From assembly GCF_040222815.1 (NCBI RefSeq), contig NZ_JAVKCH010000013.1, positions 124,001 to 188,000 of the forward strand: a stretch of 64,000 nucleotides of DNA, in the 5' to 3' direction. The translations under genes and the position numbers were made by a program. Positions within the stretch are counted from its first letter, which is position 1, and each line of letters opens with the position of its first letter. This document shows, in pieces, positions 49,565-59,222 of this stretch. The notes under the pieces are model-generated. The model saw only the letters and a list, made by a program, of their open reading frames with translations. It was not told where the DNA came from and did not search any database. Source of the DNA: Imperialibacter sp040222815. Its GTDB lineage: Bacteria; Bacteroidota; Bacteroidia; Cytophagales; Cyclobacteriaceae.

Positions 49565-51979
49565 ATGGGAAAGAAATTGCTATGCGCCCTGTCTTTGCTT
49601 TTTTGTGTGACGCTTGCTGAAGCGCAGATTACGCAAACTGTAAGTGGGACAGTGATTGAGAAAGAAACCAAACTACCACTTCCTGGTGTCAATGTTTTGC
49701 TGGCGGATACGCTTGGAGCTGTAGGCGCCGTGACGGATCTGAATGGGGTGTTTATTTTGAGGAGTGTGCCGCTAGGCAGGCGTTCTTTCAGGTTTTCGTT
49801 TATCGGGTATAAAGAGACATCACTCAACAACATCCTGGTTACTTCCGGTAAAGAGCTTTCGCTTGCTGTTGAAATGGAGGAGTCGGTGGAAGCACTGCAG
49901 GAAGTTGTGATTCAGGCATCGGCAAGCAACGAACCAATGAATGACATGGCGGTGGTTAGCGTCAGGGCTTTTACTGTGGAGGAAACCGACCGATATGCTG
50001 GAAGCCGGGGCGACCCTGCCAGGATGGCGTCCAACTTTGCCGGTGTTCAGGGTGCCGACGACTCACGGAATGATATCGTTATCAGAGGCAATTCCCCTCA
50101 GGGAGTACTCTGGCAGCTTGAGGGTATCAATATCCCGAACCCCAACCACTTTTCCATTCCGGGTACTGCCGGTGGTCCGGTGAGCATCATTAACAATAAG
50201 ATCCTGGCCAACTCCGATTTCTATACCGGGGCTTTTCCGGCCGAATATGGTAATAGCATTGCAGGCGTTTTTGATCTGCGAATGAGGAATGGAAACAACC
50301 GGAGGCACGAGTTCAGCGGGCAGCTGGGCTTTTTGGGTACGGAGGTTTTCGGGGAAGGGCCACTTTCGAAGAAGCATACTTCTTCTTACCTTTTTAATTA
50401 CCGGTATTCCACCTTGTCGCTGTTTAGCAGCCTGGGAATTGATATAGGCACATCAGCCGTTCCCAAATATCAGGACATGGCCTTTCGCCTTAACTTTCCC
50501 CTGGCTGGAGGTGGGAGTATTTCGGCTTTTGGTATTGGTGGGGACAGCGACATTGATATCCTGATCAGCGAGCAGAAAAAGCCTGAGCGCAACCTGTATG
50601 GCGAAAATGACCGGGATCAGTATTTCAGCACCAAAATGGGCGTAACGGGACTCAGCTACACCAAGCCACTTAGCAGCAACACTTTAATGAAGGCAACGCT
50701 GGCAGCCTCTGCTGGTAGTCAGGATGCCCAGCATTATTATATCTACAGACATGTGGATGCCGAAGGATTTTATGCTGTCGATTCCCTGCCTCAGATTCTT
50801 GGCTATCAGTTCAACCAGGCAAAATACTCCACCATTTTAACCTTTTATCAAAAGCTGAACGCTAAAAACTCCCTTGTTTACGGCTTCAACAACGACCTGT
50901 ACAGTTTCAACTTTCTTGACAGCGCAAGGGTGCTTCAGGACGATGGAGTCGACTTCAGCGAGTTTACGACAAGATGGAACTCACAGGAACAAGCTCTCCT
51001 TCTTCAGCCCTATGTGCAATGGAAGCACAAGTTCAACGACAGACTAAGTTTGGTGTCGGGGCTGCACAGCCAATACTTTAGCCTCAGCAAAAGCTTTTCA
51101 CCCATTGAGCCAAGGGCGGGCGTGGCCTGGCAAATGGGAAAAGGTCAGAGCCTGAATGCAGGAGTAGGCCTTCATAGCCAAATACAGCCAACCTATCTTT
51201 ATTTTTATTCCAAGCCAGGGGCTTCAGGTCTTTACAATCAGGAAATGGACTTTACGAAGAGTATTCATTATGTGGCTTCGTATGCTAAGATGGTCACTGC
51301 CAATATCCGGTTCAAAACAGAAGTGTATTATCAGTACTTGTATAATATTCCTGTTGAGAAAAACAGCTCCTCTTTTTCTCTGGTCAACACAGGGGCAGGC
51401 TTTTCCCGATTCTTCCCCGACTCCCTGGTAAACACAGGAAAGAGCAGAAATTATGGCATAGAATTTACACTCGACAGGGCTTTTACGGGTGGTTATTTTT
51501 TCATGCTCACCACTTCCCTGTTTGAATCAAAATACAAAGGCAGCGATGGTGTGCTCAGAGATACTGACTTTAATGGCAATTATGCAGTGAACGCACTTTT
51601 CACCAAAGAGTGGACGACCAGAAAAGACAATCTGATTGGCCTGGGAACCAAAATCACCACTGCTGGGGGTAGAAGGTATGGCCCGGCAGACCCTGTAGCT
51701 TCCGAGAGAGAAAAAGAGGTGATTTATGTCGACGAAACAAGGAACTCACTTCAATTTCCGCCTTACTTCCGAGCAGATATTCGCATCAACTACCGCATTA
51801 ACAGACCCAAACTCAGCCACGAAATTGCAGTGGATCTTGTCAATGTGTTGGGCATCAAAAATGTGCTGAAGCTGAGCTGGGCACCTGATCAAACCGACCC
51901 TTCTGCTGACCCCATTCGCAGGGAATACCAACTCGGGTTTTTACCGCTGTTTTACTATCGGGTAGATTTTTCGCTATAA
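49565..51979 (+). CDS. TonB-dependent receptor
   Basis: 804 residues: signal peptide ending AEAQ, a carboxypeptidase-regulatory-like domain (about 23-110), a plug domain (about 115-230; RMASNFAGVQGADDSRNDIV, GFP-type turns, IINNKILANSDFYTGAFPAE), and a 22-stranded barrel ending in YRVDFSL with a C-terminal aromatic/hydrophobic signature. It imports a scarce nutrient through the outer membrane using TonB energy. There is no SusD partner, so it is not a SusCD system. Cargo unknown. Confidence 0.94.
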   Translation: MGKKLLCALSLLFCVTLAEAQITQTVSGTVIEKETKLPLPGVNVLLADTLGAVGAVTDLNGVFILRSVPLGRRSFRFSFIGYKETSLNNILVTSGKELSLAVEMEESVEALQEVVIQASASNEPMNDMAVVSVRAFTVEETDRYAGSRGDPARMASNFAGVQGADDSRNDIVIRGNSPQGVLWQLEGINIPNPNHFSIPGTAGGPVSIINNKILANSDFYTGAFPAEYGNSIAGVFDLRMRNGNNRRHEFSGQLGFLGTEVFGEGPLSKKHTSSYLFNYRYSTLSLFSSLGIDIGTSAVPKYQDMAFRLNFPLAGGGSISAFGIGGDSDIDILISEQKKPERNLYGENDRDQYFSTKMGVTGLSYTKPLSSNTLMKATLAASAGSQDAQHYYIYRHVDAEGFYAVDSLPQILGYQFNQAKYSTILTFYQKLNAKNSLVYGFNNDLYSFNFLDSARVLQDDGVDFSEFTTRWNSQEQALLLQPYVQWKHKFNDRLSLVSGLHSQYFSLSKSFSPIEPRAGVAWQMGKGQSLNAGVGLHSQIQPTYLYFYSKPGASGLYNQEMDFTKSIHYVASYAKMVTANIRFKTEVYYQYLYNIPVEKNSSSFSLVNTGAGFSRFFPDSLVNTGKSRNYGIEFTLDRAFTGGYFFMLTTSLFESKYKGSDGVLRDTDFNGNYAVNALFTKEWTTRKDNLIGLGTKITTAGGRRYGPADPVASEREKEVIYVDETRNSLQFPPYFRADIRINYRINRPKLSHEIAVDLVNVLGIKNVLKLSWAPDQTDPSADPIRREYQLGFLPLFYYRVDFSL

Positions 51980-52132
51980 CCGAAGCAACCGTGCTCGGCG
52001 GCTGATGGGTTTTGTCTAAGGCTGGCAAGAAATTGTTGAGTTGGTATAAACGGAAAAAATAGCTTTTGAACTGTAATATCCTTTATTTAAAGGCTACTAA
52101 TTCAATATACTGAACCATTAATCAAACTAATT

Positions 52133-52858
52133 ATGAAACGTTTATCCTATTTGGTCATCATTTTGGCCCTCACTTGCACCGGAATTTCAACCGCTCAGGC
52201 CCAGAATGTCGACGATATACTGACCAGCTATTTCGAAATCACAGGTGGACTTAGCAACTGGAAAAACCTGAAGAGCATGAAAATGACTGGTAAAATGCTC
52301 CAGGGAGGGCTTGAGTTCCCCGCTACCATGTCGCAAAAATATCCCAATAAGTTTAGAATGGACATTGATATTCAGGGAAAGAAGATCATTCAGGCCTACG
52401 ACGGAAAAGAAGGATGGATGATCAACCCACTTGCACAAATTACCGAGCCCAAAGTGCTTACTGCGGAAGAGGTGAAAGAAATGGAAGACAACCAGATGGA
52501 AGATGAGTTCATTGACTACAAAAGCAAAGGCCACGCTGTAGCACTGGATGGAGAGGAGAACATAGAAGGAACTGATTGCTTTAAAGTGAAGCTCACGAAG
52601 AAAAGCGGTGATATTGAATATCACTTTTTCGACAAGGACAACAATGTGCCAATTATGGTCAGAACCTTTGCCAAAACAGGCCCCACGGAAGGTCAACCCG
52701 TGGAAACTTTCATGAGTGATTATGATGCTGTTGGCGATTTTATGCTGCCTTTTTCTATGACTACGAAGTTTCAAGGTCAAACTGTGATGCAGATAGTTGT
52801 AGACAGCTACGACCTGAATGCCACATTGGACGATTCGGTGTTTGCACTTCCTAAATAA
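52133..52858 (+). CDS. Exported LolA/LppX-like beta protein
   Basis: 241 residues: signal peptide (ending AQAQ), then a beta-rich domain with repeated strands (MKMTGKMLQGGLEFPATMSQ, KYPNKFRMDIDIQGKKIIQA, GWMINPLAQ, GTDCFKVKLTKKSGDIEYHF). It resembles the outer-membrane lipoprotein-sorting fold often found alone in Bacteroidota. Likely periplasmic and lipid-binding by fold; the ligand is not predictable. It ends with its own terminator. Confidence 0.8.
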   Translation: MKRLSYLVIILALTCTGISTAQAQNVDDILTSYFEITGGLSNWKNLKSMKMTGKMLQGGLEFPATMSQKYPNKFRMDIDIQGKKIIQAYDGKEGWMINPLAQITEPKVLTAEEVKEMEDNQMEDEFIDYKSKGHAVALDGEENIEGTDCFKVKLTKKSGDIEYHFFDKDNNVPIMVRTFAKTGPTEGQPVETFMSDYDAVGDFMLPFSMTTKFQGQTVMQIVVDSYDLNATLDDSVFALPK

Positions 52859-52864
52859 TATCGG

Positions 52865-52891
52865 GAGGCCTGCGTTCCAGCAGGCCTCTTT
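52865..52891 (+). terminator. Intrinsic terminator
   Basis: GAGGCCTGC / GCAGGCCTC with a 6-nt loop, followed by a short TTTA run, 7 nt past the stop of the LolA-like gene. Confidence 0.8.
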
Positions 52892-52920
52892 ATCTTCTGC
52901 ATTCAGTTAACCCCATTTCT

Positions 52921-55900
52921 ATGAAAAGAATTATATCTGTGTGGTTGCCTGTTCTGGCGGCCATTGTCATATCTCCGTTTTCTCTATTCGCCCAGTCTTC
53001 CATAAAAACAAGTGACCTTTTTGGAGACATCAGGGCACGCCACATCGGCCCGGCGCTGATGAGCGGAAGAATTTCTGATATCGACGTTGTCAACAGCAAG
53101 CCCGAAGTAATTTATGTGGGTGCAGCTGGTGGAGGTGTCTGGAAGTCGCAGAGTGCCGGGGCTTTGTTTACACCGGTTTTTGACGAACATACCCAATCAA
53201 TAGGTAAGGTGACCATTGACCAAAATCACCCCGACACTGTGTGGGTTGGAACGGGTGAAACCTGGGTAAGAAATAGCGTGTCGGTGGGAGATGGCATCTA
53301 CAAAACCACAGACGGAGGTTCTTCATGGAAAAACATGGGGCTGAAAGACTCCGAAAGGATCAGCGATATTATTGTTGACCCCACCAACTCAAATACTGTG
53401 TATGTGGGCGTGCTGGGCCACCTATGGAATGATCACGAAGAGCGTGGGGTTTATAAAACCACCGATGGCGGGGAAACATGGGTAAAGCTGCTTTATGTCA
53501 ATCCTCAAACTGGCTGCGCTGACCTGACGATGGATCCCGAAGACCCAAATACACTCTATGCAGCCATGTGGGACTTCCGCCGTACGCCGTATTCGTTTAG
53601 ATCAGGAGGGCCGGGAAGCGGATTGCATAAAACCACCGATGGCGGCAAGACCTGGGCTAAAGTAACCCAGGGCCTGCCCAAGGGCACACTGGGCAGGCTG
53701 GCAGTGGAAATTGCGCCGTCTAACCGCAATATAATCTACTTATCGGTGGAAGCAGACAAGGAAGAAGAAAAGGGACTCTACCGGTCTGATAATGCAGGTG
53801 AATCATTTGCCCTTGTCAATAGCGACTTTAACAATAAAGTGAGGCCTTTCTACTTTGCAAGACTCACAGTTTCTCCCTCCAACGAAAAAATTGTTTATAA
53901 GTGTGGTCTACAGTTGATCATGTCGGAGGACAGCGGTGCTACTTTTAAGATCATTGACAGCGGCATGCACTCCGACATCCATGCTGTGTGGATTCATCCC
54001 ACCGATTCAAAAATCAATATTGCAGGCACTGATGGTGGGCTTTATAGAACGCTCGACAATGGCAATACATATACGATGTTCATGAACCTGCCGCTGGCAC
54101 AATACTACCATGTAAGCGTTGATATGGAAGAGCCTTTTAATATTTATGGTGGGCTTCAGGACAATGGCTCATGGAGAGGGCCATCAAAAAGTCAGGGAGG
54201 TATTGCCAGCAAAGACTGGCAGTTTGTGCTTGGTGGGGATGGTTTTGCGGCTCATGTCGATTCAGAAGACAAAAATGTAGTGTATGCCGAAGCTCAGGGT
54301 GGTGAAATAAGCAGGGTGAACCTGCTCTCTGCTGACGGCAAGGACATCAAACCTTACCCAAGGGTTGGCGAAGCGGAGTTTCGTTTCAACTGGAATGCGC
54401 CGATTCACAAAAGCTCGTCAAACCCGAAACGACTTTACTTTGGTAGCCAGTTCTTGTTTATGTCGGAAGACAAGGGAGAATCTTGGAAGCGACTTTCTCC
54501 AGACCTGACCACTAACGACCCAGCCCGCCAACAACAAAAGCAATCTGGCGGCCTTTCTACCGACAACTCAGCTGCTGAAAACAATACAACGATTTATGCC
54601 ATTGCCGAATCGCCGCTCGATGAAAAACTGATTTGGGTAGGCACCGACGACGGCAACTTACAAGTAACAACCGATGGAGGAACTACTTGGACAAATGTTT
54701 CTCCCAACATCTCAGGATTGCCCGCTAAAAGCTGGTGCACGAGCGTGGAGCCTGGCCACTTTGATAAAAACACGATCTATGTCACATTCGATCATCATCG
54801 AATGGGCGACATAAAGCCCTACTTGTTTAAGAGTACTGATCTTGGTAAAACATGGGTTTCTCTTGCAACACCCGATATCTCTGGCTACGCCTTGTCGGTG
54901 CGGGAAGATTTAGTGAATGAGAATCTGGTATTTCTTGGGACTGAATTCGGGCTCTACATTTCAGTGGACGGCGGATCAAATTGGGGTAGGTTCTCCAACA
55001 ACGTGCCGAAAGTTGGCGTCAGAGACATGGTTATTCATCCAAGGGACAATGCCTTAGTATTGGCAACCCATGGCCGGGGTGTTATCATTATCGATGATTT
55101 ACCAGCGCTGAGGGCACTGACTCCTGAGGTCATGGACAAACCTTTTACTTTTTTTGATAGTCCTCAAGCCTATACTTCAGGCTTTGATTTCGGTGGTGGT
55201 TGGTTCGGTGGAGCAGGCGAATTTGTAGGGCAGAACCCCAATGAAGCTCCTCGCATCATCTACTTTCAGCAGAAGCGGCATGTGTTTGGTAAAATGTTCA
55301 TTCAGGTGTTTGATGAGGCGGGTAATATGATCAAGGAACTTCCGGCTGGCAAGTCGGCTGGTGTCAATATTGTGGATATGCCCACCAGAATGGAAAAGCC
55401 AAAGGCAGCTCCTACCAACAACCGAATGTCGCTGATTGGTAATGTCTTTGGGCCTGACCTTCCTGGCGGCACCTATAAGGCAGTGGTGACGAAGGGTAAG
55501 GAAGCTTTTGAGACTACTTACACTGTTGGCTACGATCCCAGGTCGCCACACTCAGTGGAAGACCGAAAGCTGCAGGAGCAAACTGTGCGGAAACTTTATG
55601 ATATGACAGAGCAGATGGCATGGGTGTACGATGTGTCTTCGAAGTTGCAGCAGCAAGCTGAAGATTTGGCCAAAGGCCAGCCTAAGCTAGCAAAGAAGGC
55701 GACAGCCTATGCCAGGTCGGTTCAGGCATTTAAAGACAATTTGGTGTTTCTTGGAGGGGATTTCTATGTCAATGAGGACGAACGACTCAGTGAGAAGATA
55801 AGTCAAATTTATGGCACAATCACCCGCTACCCCGGCAGGCCTTCACAGTCTCACCTTGATAGAATAGCCACGCTGGAAGCTGATTTTAAAGTCGAACAGC

Positions 55901-56016
55901 TGAAGTTTGCTGCCTTGACCGGCGAAGAGCTGCAGAAATTAAATTCGGCTATTGAAAAAGCGGGAGGAGAGACACTGAAAGCGCAGAGCTTTGAGTCATT
56001 CAAAGCGAGTGAATAA
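52921..56016 (+). CDS. Secreted Asp-box (VPS10/BNR) propeller protein
   Basis: 1031 residues with signal peptide (ending LFAQ). At least nine Asp-box-like repeats are visible, for example GIYKTTDGGSSWKN, GVYKTTDGGETWVK, GLHKTTDGGKTWAK, VTTDGGTTWTNV, LFKSTDLGKTWVS and YISVDGGSNWG. This predicts one or two beta-propellers related to sortilin/VPS10 and xyloglucanase-like proteins. A C-terminal helical region follows (about 860-1031). Often mislabelled glycosyl hydrolase; no catalytic pair can be identified. Function unknown, location outside the cytoplasm. Confidence 0.85.
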   Translation: MKRIISVWLPVLAAIVISPFSLFAQSSIKTSDLFGDIRARHIGPALMSGRISDIDVVNSKPEVIYVGAAGGGVWKSQSAGALFTPVFDEHTQSIGKVTIDQNHPDTVWVGTGETWVRNSVSVGDGIYKTTDGGSSWKNMGLKDSERISDIIVDPTNSNTVYVGVLGHLWNDHEERGVYKTTDGGETWVKLLYVNPQTGCADLTMDPEDPNTLYAAMWDFRRTPYSFRSGGPGSGLHKTTDGGKTWAKVTQGLPKGTLGRLAVEIAPSNRNIIYLSVEADKEEEKGLYRSDNAGESFALVNSDFNNKVRPFYFARLTVSPSNEKIVYKCGLQLIMSEDSGATFKIIDSGMHSDIHAVWIHPTDSKINIAGTDGGLYRTLDNGNTYTMFMNLPLAQYYHVSVDMEEPFNIYGGLQDNGSWRGPSKSQGGIASKDWQFVLGGDGFAAHVDSEDKNVVYAEAQGGEISRVNLLSADGKDIKPYPRVGEAEFRFNWNAPIHKSSSNPKRLYFGSQFLFMSEDKGESWKRLSPDLTTNDPARQQQKQSGGLSTDNSAAENNTTIYAIAESPLDEKLIWVGTDDGNLQVTTDGGTTWTNVSPNISGLPAKSWCTSVEPGHFDKNTIYVTFDHHRMGDIKPYLFKSTDLGKTWVSLATPDISGYALSVREDLVNENLVFLGTEFGLYISVDGGSNWGRFSNNVPKVGVRDMVIHPRDNALVLATHGRGVIIIDDLPALRALTPEVMDKPFTFFDSPQAYTSGFDFGGGWFGGAGEFVGQNPNEAPRIIYFQQKRHVFGKMFIQVFDEAGNMIKELPAGKSAGVNIVDMPTRMEKPKAAPTNNRMSLIGNVFGPDLPGGTYKAVVTKGKEAFETTYTVGYDPRSPHSVEDRKLQEQTVRKLYDMTEQMAWVYDVSSKLQQQAEDLAKGQPKLAKKATAYARSVQAFKDNLVFLGGDFYVNEDERLSEKISQIYGTITRYPGRPSQSHLDRIATLEADFKVEQLKFAALTGEELQKLNSAIEKAGGETLKAQSFESFKASE

Positions 56017-56019
56017 ATG

Positions 56020-56065
56020 AAAAACTGCCCTGCTTGCTCCAAAAGTGAAAACAGGGCAGTTTTTT
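56020..56065. terminator. Bidirectional intrinsic terminator
   Basis: AAAAACTGCCCTG / CAGGGCAGTTTTT arms with a 19-nt loop, between the convergent propeller and MBL genes. A- and T-runs on both sides allow use in either direction. Confidence 0.85.
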
Positions 56066-56082
56066 ATCAGTATTCTGCTTTC

Positions 56083-57129
56083 TCACCTTAAACTCAACTC
56101 ACTGGAGTATTTCCGCCACCAGTTCTTATCGGTTGGGTTGTCGAACAAATGCACCCATTCACCTGGAGCCGGGGTCACAGTTTTTATTTTGTGCGTGTCG
56201 GCCAATTCGTTTAGCCATTTAATGGGCTCATACCAGCTGTGCAGGGCCAGGTCAAAAGTGCCCCAGTGGGTGGGGTAGAACTGCCCGCCCCGAAGCTGAA
56301 GAAATGCTTCAACTGCCTCTTCAGGGTTAAGGTGGATGTCGTGCCACGCAGTGTCATAGGCACCAATTGGCATAAGCGACATATCGAAGGGCCCGTATTT
56401 TTGTCCGATTTCAGCATAGCCGTCAAAATAGCCCGAGTCTCCGGCAAAGTAGATATTGCTTTCTCCGAACTTCAGCACCCATGAGCACCAAAGGGTATTA
56501 TCCCTGGTGAATAACCTTCCCGAAAAATGCCGGGCTGGTGCGGCAGTAAAGGTGTAGCCATCACCTTGGTAGCTCTCCCACCAGTCTTTTTCAACAATAT
56601 TTTCTTTGGGCACGCCCCAATGCTCCAGGTGCGACGACACGCCAACTGGTACAATGAACTTTTTCACCTTGTTTTTCAGCGCTAGTATAGTGGGGTAGTC
56701 CAGGTGATCATAGTGGTCATGCGACAGCACTACTGCCTCTATGGCTGGTAATTTTTTTGGATCGATCGGCGATGGGGCATAGCGCTTCGGCCCCATCCAT
56801 TGGAAGGGTGAAGCTCTTTCGCCTAACATGGGGTCAAGCAGAAAGTACTTTCCTCCGGCGTGAATGAGCACTGCGGCGTGGCCCAGCCAGTTGAGGTAAA
56901 CGCCCGTCTTGTCCAGCACATTGATTATGTCACGATTGGCCTCTTGGAACTTGTATGCACTAGAGGGCGCTTTCTCCGTTTTTCGCCTCATATACCGCCC
57001 CATCACCTGAGGCATGTCTTTGAGAGACGCTGCGGTGGTGCTTATCGGGTTTTGAAATCGTCCTTTCTGGTATTGATCTGATCGATTGATGACCTCTTTT
57101 TCGGGAGCCTTGCCGAAGCTTTTTATCAT
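56083..57129 (-). CDS. Metallo-beta-lactamase-fold hydrolase (NAPE-PLD/UlaG-like)
   Basis: 348 residues. Zinc motif SHDHYDHLD (HxHxDH) follows NWLGHAAVLIHAGGKYFLLD, with later ligands in AAPARHFSG, AGDSGYF and THWGTFDL. The order and an N-terminal FQNP segment resemble the bacterial NAPE-PLD-like branch. In eukaryotes NAPE-PLD cleaves phospholipids; for bacterial relatives the substrate is mostly unknown. No signal peptide, so cytoplasmic. Monocistronic with its own terminator. Confidence 0.9.
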   Translation of the reverse strand: MIKSFGKAPEKEVINRSDQYQKGRFQNPISTTAASLKDMPQVMGRYMRRKTEKAPSSAYKFQEANRDIINVLDKTGVYLNWLGHAAVLIHAGGKYFLLDPMLGERASPFQWMGPKRYAPSPIDPKKLPAIEAVVLSHDHYDHLDYPTILALKNKVKKFIVPVGVSSHLEHWGVPKENIVEKDWWESYQGDGYTFTAAPARHFSGRLFTRDNTLWCSWVLKFGESNIYFAGDSGYFDGYAEIGQKYGPFDMSLMPIGAYDTAWHDIHLNPEEAVEAFLQLRGGQFYPTHWGTFDLALHSWYEPIKWLNELADTHKIKTVTPAPGEWVHLFDNPTDKNWWRKYSSELSLR

Positions 57130-57199
57130 GCTAACAATGTTTTACTTATGAAGACGATCAAGGTTCGGTTTTACTTTATTTTCCTTTTATGATCACAGA

Positions 57200-58060
57200 C
57201 TATTCCTCTCTTTGTATCACAGCTGAATCACAAATATAGGTAGGGATAATGCCTGTGGTTTTGATTCTCACATCTGCTTGCTCGGGCAATGTGTTGCCCG
57301 TGAGAACGAGCACGGTATCGAGCCCAAACTTATTGCCCCCAATAATATCGGTGATAAGCGTGTCGCCCACCATGAGTATGCTCTCTTTTCCAGGCTTCAC
57401 ACCATTGTTAAGGGAATGCTCATAGGCAAAATTGAACATTTGAGCATCGGGTTTCCCAAAGCGGATAAATTGTTTTCCCACAATGGTTTCTACCATGTCG
57501 GCCAGGCTTCCCACGGCAATCGCTACTTCGTGCTTTGCCACAGGGTAGGCATAGTCAGTATTAGCAACAATAGCCGGAATATTCTTCATTCTCAGCAAGT
57601 TCACCACCTTGTTGATATCATGGTTCCAATCGAATCCTTCGTCGTCCAGAAAAACCAGTGCATTGATATCGTCCGTATTGTCTATGTCAAGCTTGGAAAT
57701 TGGAACCGTTTTCAAATCATTGGTTTCGATGTAGTGAGCCGACTCCTCAGTGCCTAAAAAGGCCACCGCCCCTTTCTTCACCTTCAGGGTTAAGTACTCT
57801 TTGGCCAACATTCCTGACGACACTATTCTGTCTTCTGTAATATTGGGTATGCCAAGCTTTTGGTACTTTTCAGCCAGTTGCAGCGGGCTTCGGGAGGCAT
57901 CGTTGGTAAGGATGAAATAATTAATACCCTGTTCTTCCAGATAGGTGAAGGTGTTTTCTATACCAGGGATGAGTCCTTTATAATTTTTCAACACCCCAAA
58001 TGCATCGAAAAAGACCGTTTTGTATTTTGAAACGACTGACTTGAAACTTCTAATGCGCAT
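57200..58060 (-). CDS. HAD-superfamily class IIA hydrolase-like protein
   Basis: 286 residues of the NagD-like class IIA HAD group. The nucleophile loop reads FFDAFGVL: the first aspartate is present, but the general-acid aspartate two residues on is phenylalanine. FILTNDASRSP is motif II, RFGKPDAQMF carries motif III lysine, and MVGDTLITDIIGGNKFG is motif IV. The DxF form is known in a subgroup of class IIA proteins whose activity is unclear. It starts 3 nt after the stop of the upstream kinase-like gene, so the two likely act on the same metabolite. Confidence 0.88.
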   Translation of the reverse strand: MRIRSFKSVVSKYKTVFFDAFGVLKNYKGLIPGIENTFTYLEEQGINYFILTNDASRSPLQLAEKYQKLGIPNITEDRIVSSGMLAKEYLTLKVKKGAVAFLGTEESAHYIETNDLKTVPISKLDIDNTDDINALVFLDDEGFDWNHDINKVVNLLRMKNIPAIVANTDYAYPVAKHEVAIAVGSLADMVETIVGKQFIRFGKPDAQMFNFAYEHSLNNGVKPGKESILMVGDTLITDIIGGNKFGLDTVLVLTGNTLPEQADVRIKTTGIIPTYICDSAVIQREE

Positions 58061-58063
58061 TAG

Positions 58064-59110
58064 CTACAGGTTTAAAGCCCGACAGATCTTATCAGAATCA
58101 AAGGTCTTGTCGAGGCTGGGAAAATAGATTTCGAAGGCTTCCTGTCGCAGGCGACTGGAATAAAGCTCATGAAAGAAATAGCGGCCATCTTTTACCACAT
58201 AGTTGAGGATAAAAAAGCGGTAGGCTTCCTTCATGAATAAAACTTCATCTTTGGATAATGGGTAAACTGCATGATAGGCTTTAAGGAAAATCAGGAAACG
58301 ATCTTCCATCAACGGATCAATCAGATAGCTAAAGATAGTACGATCTCCGATATCTGACGTCACCCGACTGAAAAAGTAGAAATCCATGACCCTGCTGCTC
58401 ATCCTGAACCAGTCATAGTCCCACCGGGAATAGAACTTAAAATCTTTTGTCACAGAAAAATTTCCAATGTTCCAATCGATAAAGACGGGAATCGTGTCAA
58501 AGTTTTGAGCTTTCAGCTTATCGCTGTTTTCATAGAGCAGTTCGCACTGCTGAAGAATGGTGTCTCTTTGGCCACGGTATTCAAAGCGGCCTGGTGCAGT
58601 ATCTAGTATTTCCACCAGCTGATCAAGGTCGTCCTTGGCTTGCTTAAAATTGCGTGGAAGTGTATTCCTTACTTTTTTGCAAGCTTTGTGAAATTTGGCA
58701 AGTTCCTCACCCAAAATACCAATTTGAGTTTCATTCAACCTCTTGGGTGGTTTTCTGTCGATTTTGATCGGGTTGTAAAATACAACCCAGGCATCCAGAA
58801 GGCTATTTTGATACCGGTAGGTAAATAGCTGCCCGTGCTTGGTAAGCGACTTCGCTACAAAATTCTCGAACGGATCGGGCAGGTTGTTGGCCAGGGCGTT
58901 GATAATGGTGTGATCCTCTACAAAGTATTGGTACCGACCAAAATAGGAAAGCTTAGCGACTACCAGACTGTCGTCTTCAAGTTTTACACGGTAGACATAA
59001 TTGGTTGAAACCTTGGCGCTGATGTCCGTTATAGATTTGATGCACTGGCTGGGGTCGTATTCGTGCCAGGCCTCTCTTATTATTGTTGTGAAGTCGAAAA
59101 GTTTTTGCAA
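58064..59110 (-). CDS. APH-fold phosphotransferase-like protein
   Basis: 348 residues with protein-kinase-like/aminoglycoside-phosphotransferase fold features: YRVKLEDDSLVVAKLSYFG carries the ATP-contacting lysine. The catalytic-loop equivalent VFIDWNIGNFSV retains D and N (the usual preceding H is absent), and WDYDWFRM supplies the metal-binding acidic residue. Relatives phosphorylate sugars, choline, homoserine or thiamine. With the class IIA HAD gene directly following, the pair could cycle a phosphorylated small molecule. A 16-bp perfect palindrome lies 76 nt upstream. Confidence 0.8.
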   Translation of the reverse strand: MQKLFDFTTIIREAWHEYDPSQCIKSITDISAKVSTNYVYRVKLEDDSLVVAKLSYFGRYQYFVEDHTIINALANNLPDPFENFVAKSLTKHGQLFTYRYQNSLLDAWVVFYNPIKIDRKPPKRLNETQIGILGEELAKFHKACKKVRNTLPRNFKQAKDDLDQLVEILDTAPGRFEYRGQRDTILQQCELLYENSDKLKAQNFDTIPVFIDWNIGNFSVTKDFKFYSRWDYDWFRMSSRVMDFYFFSRVTSDIGDRTIFSYLIDPLMEDRFLIFLKAYHAVYPLSKDEVLFMKEAYRFFILNYVVKDGRYFFHELYSSRLRQEAFEIYFPSLDKTFDSDKICRALNL

Positions 59111-59185
59111 TTGAATCAGGGGTTATATGTTCTTATGTTGGTATTCGATTGTCTAAAGGCCGTTGTCGGTCCTGCGTTTCATATA

Positions 59186-59201
59186 GTAATAACGTTATTA
59201 C
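59186..59201. promoter_or_regulatory. 16-bp perfect palindrome upstream of the kinase/HAD pair
   Basis: GTAATAACGTTATTAC is fully self-complementary with no spacer, in the 112-nt gap between the kinase-like gene and crcB. A LacI- or TetR-type site is plausible. No corresponding regulator is nearby. Confidence 0.55.
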
Positions 59202-59222
59202 GTCAGATAGTTTCGGCGAAGT

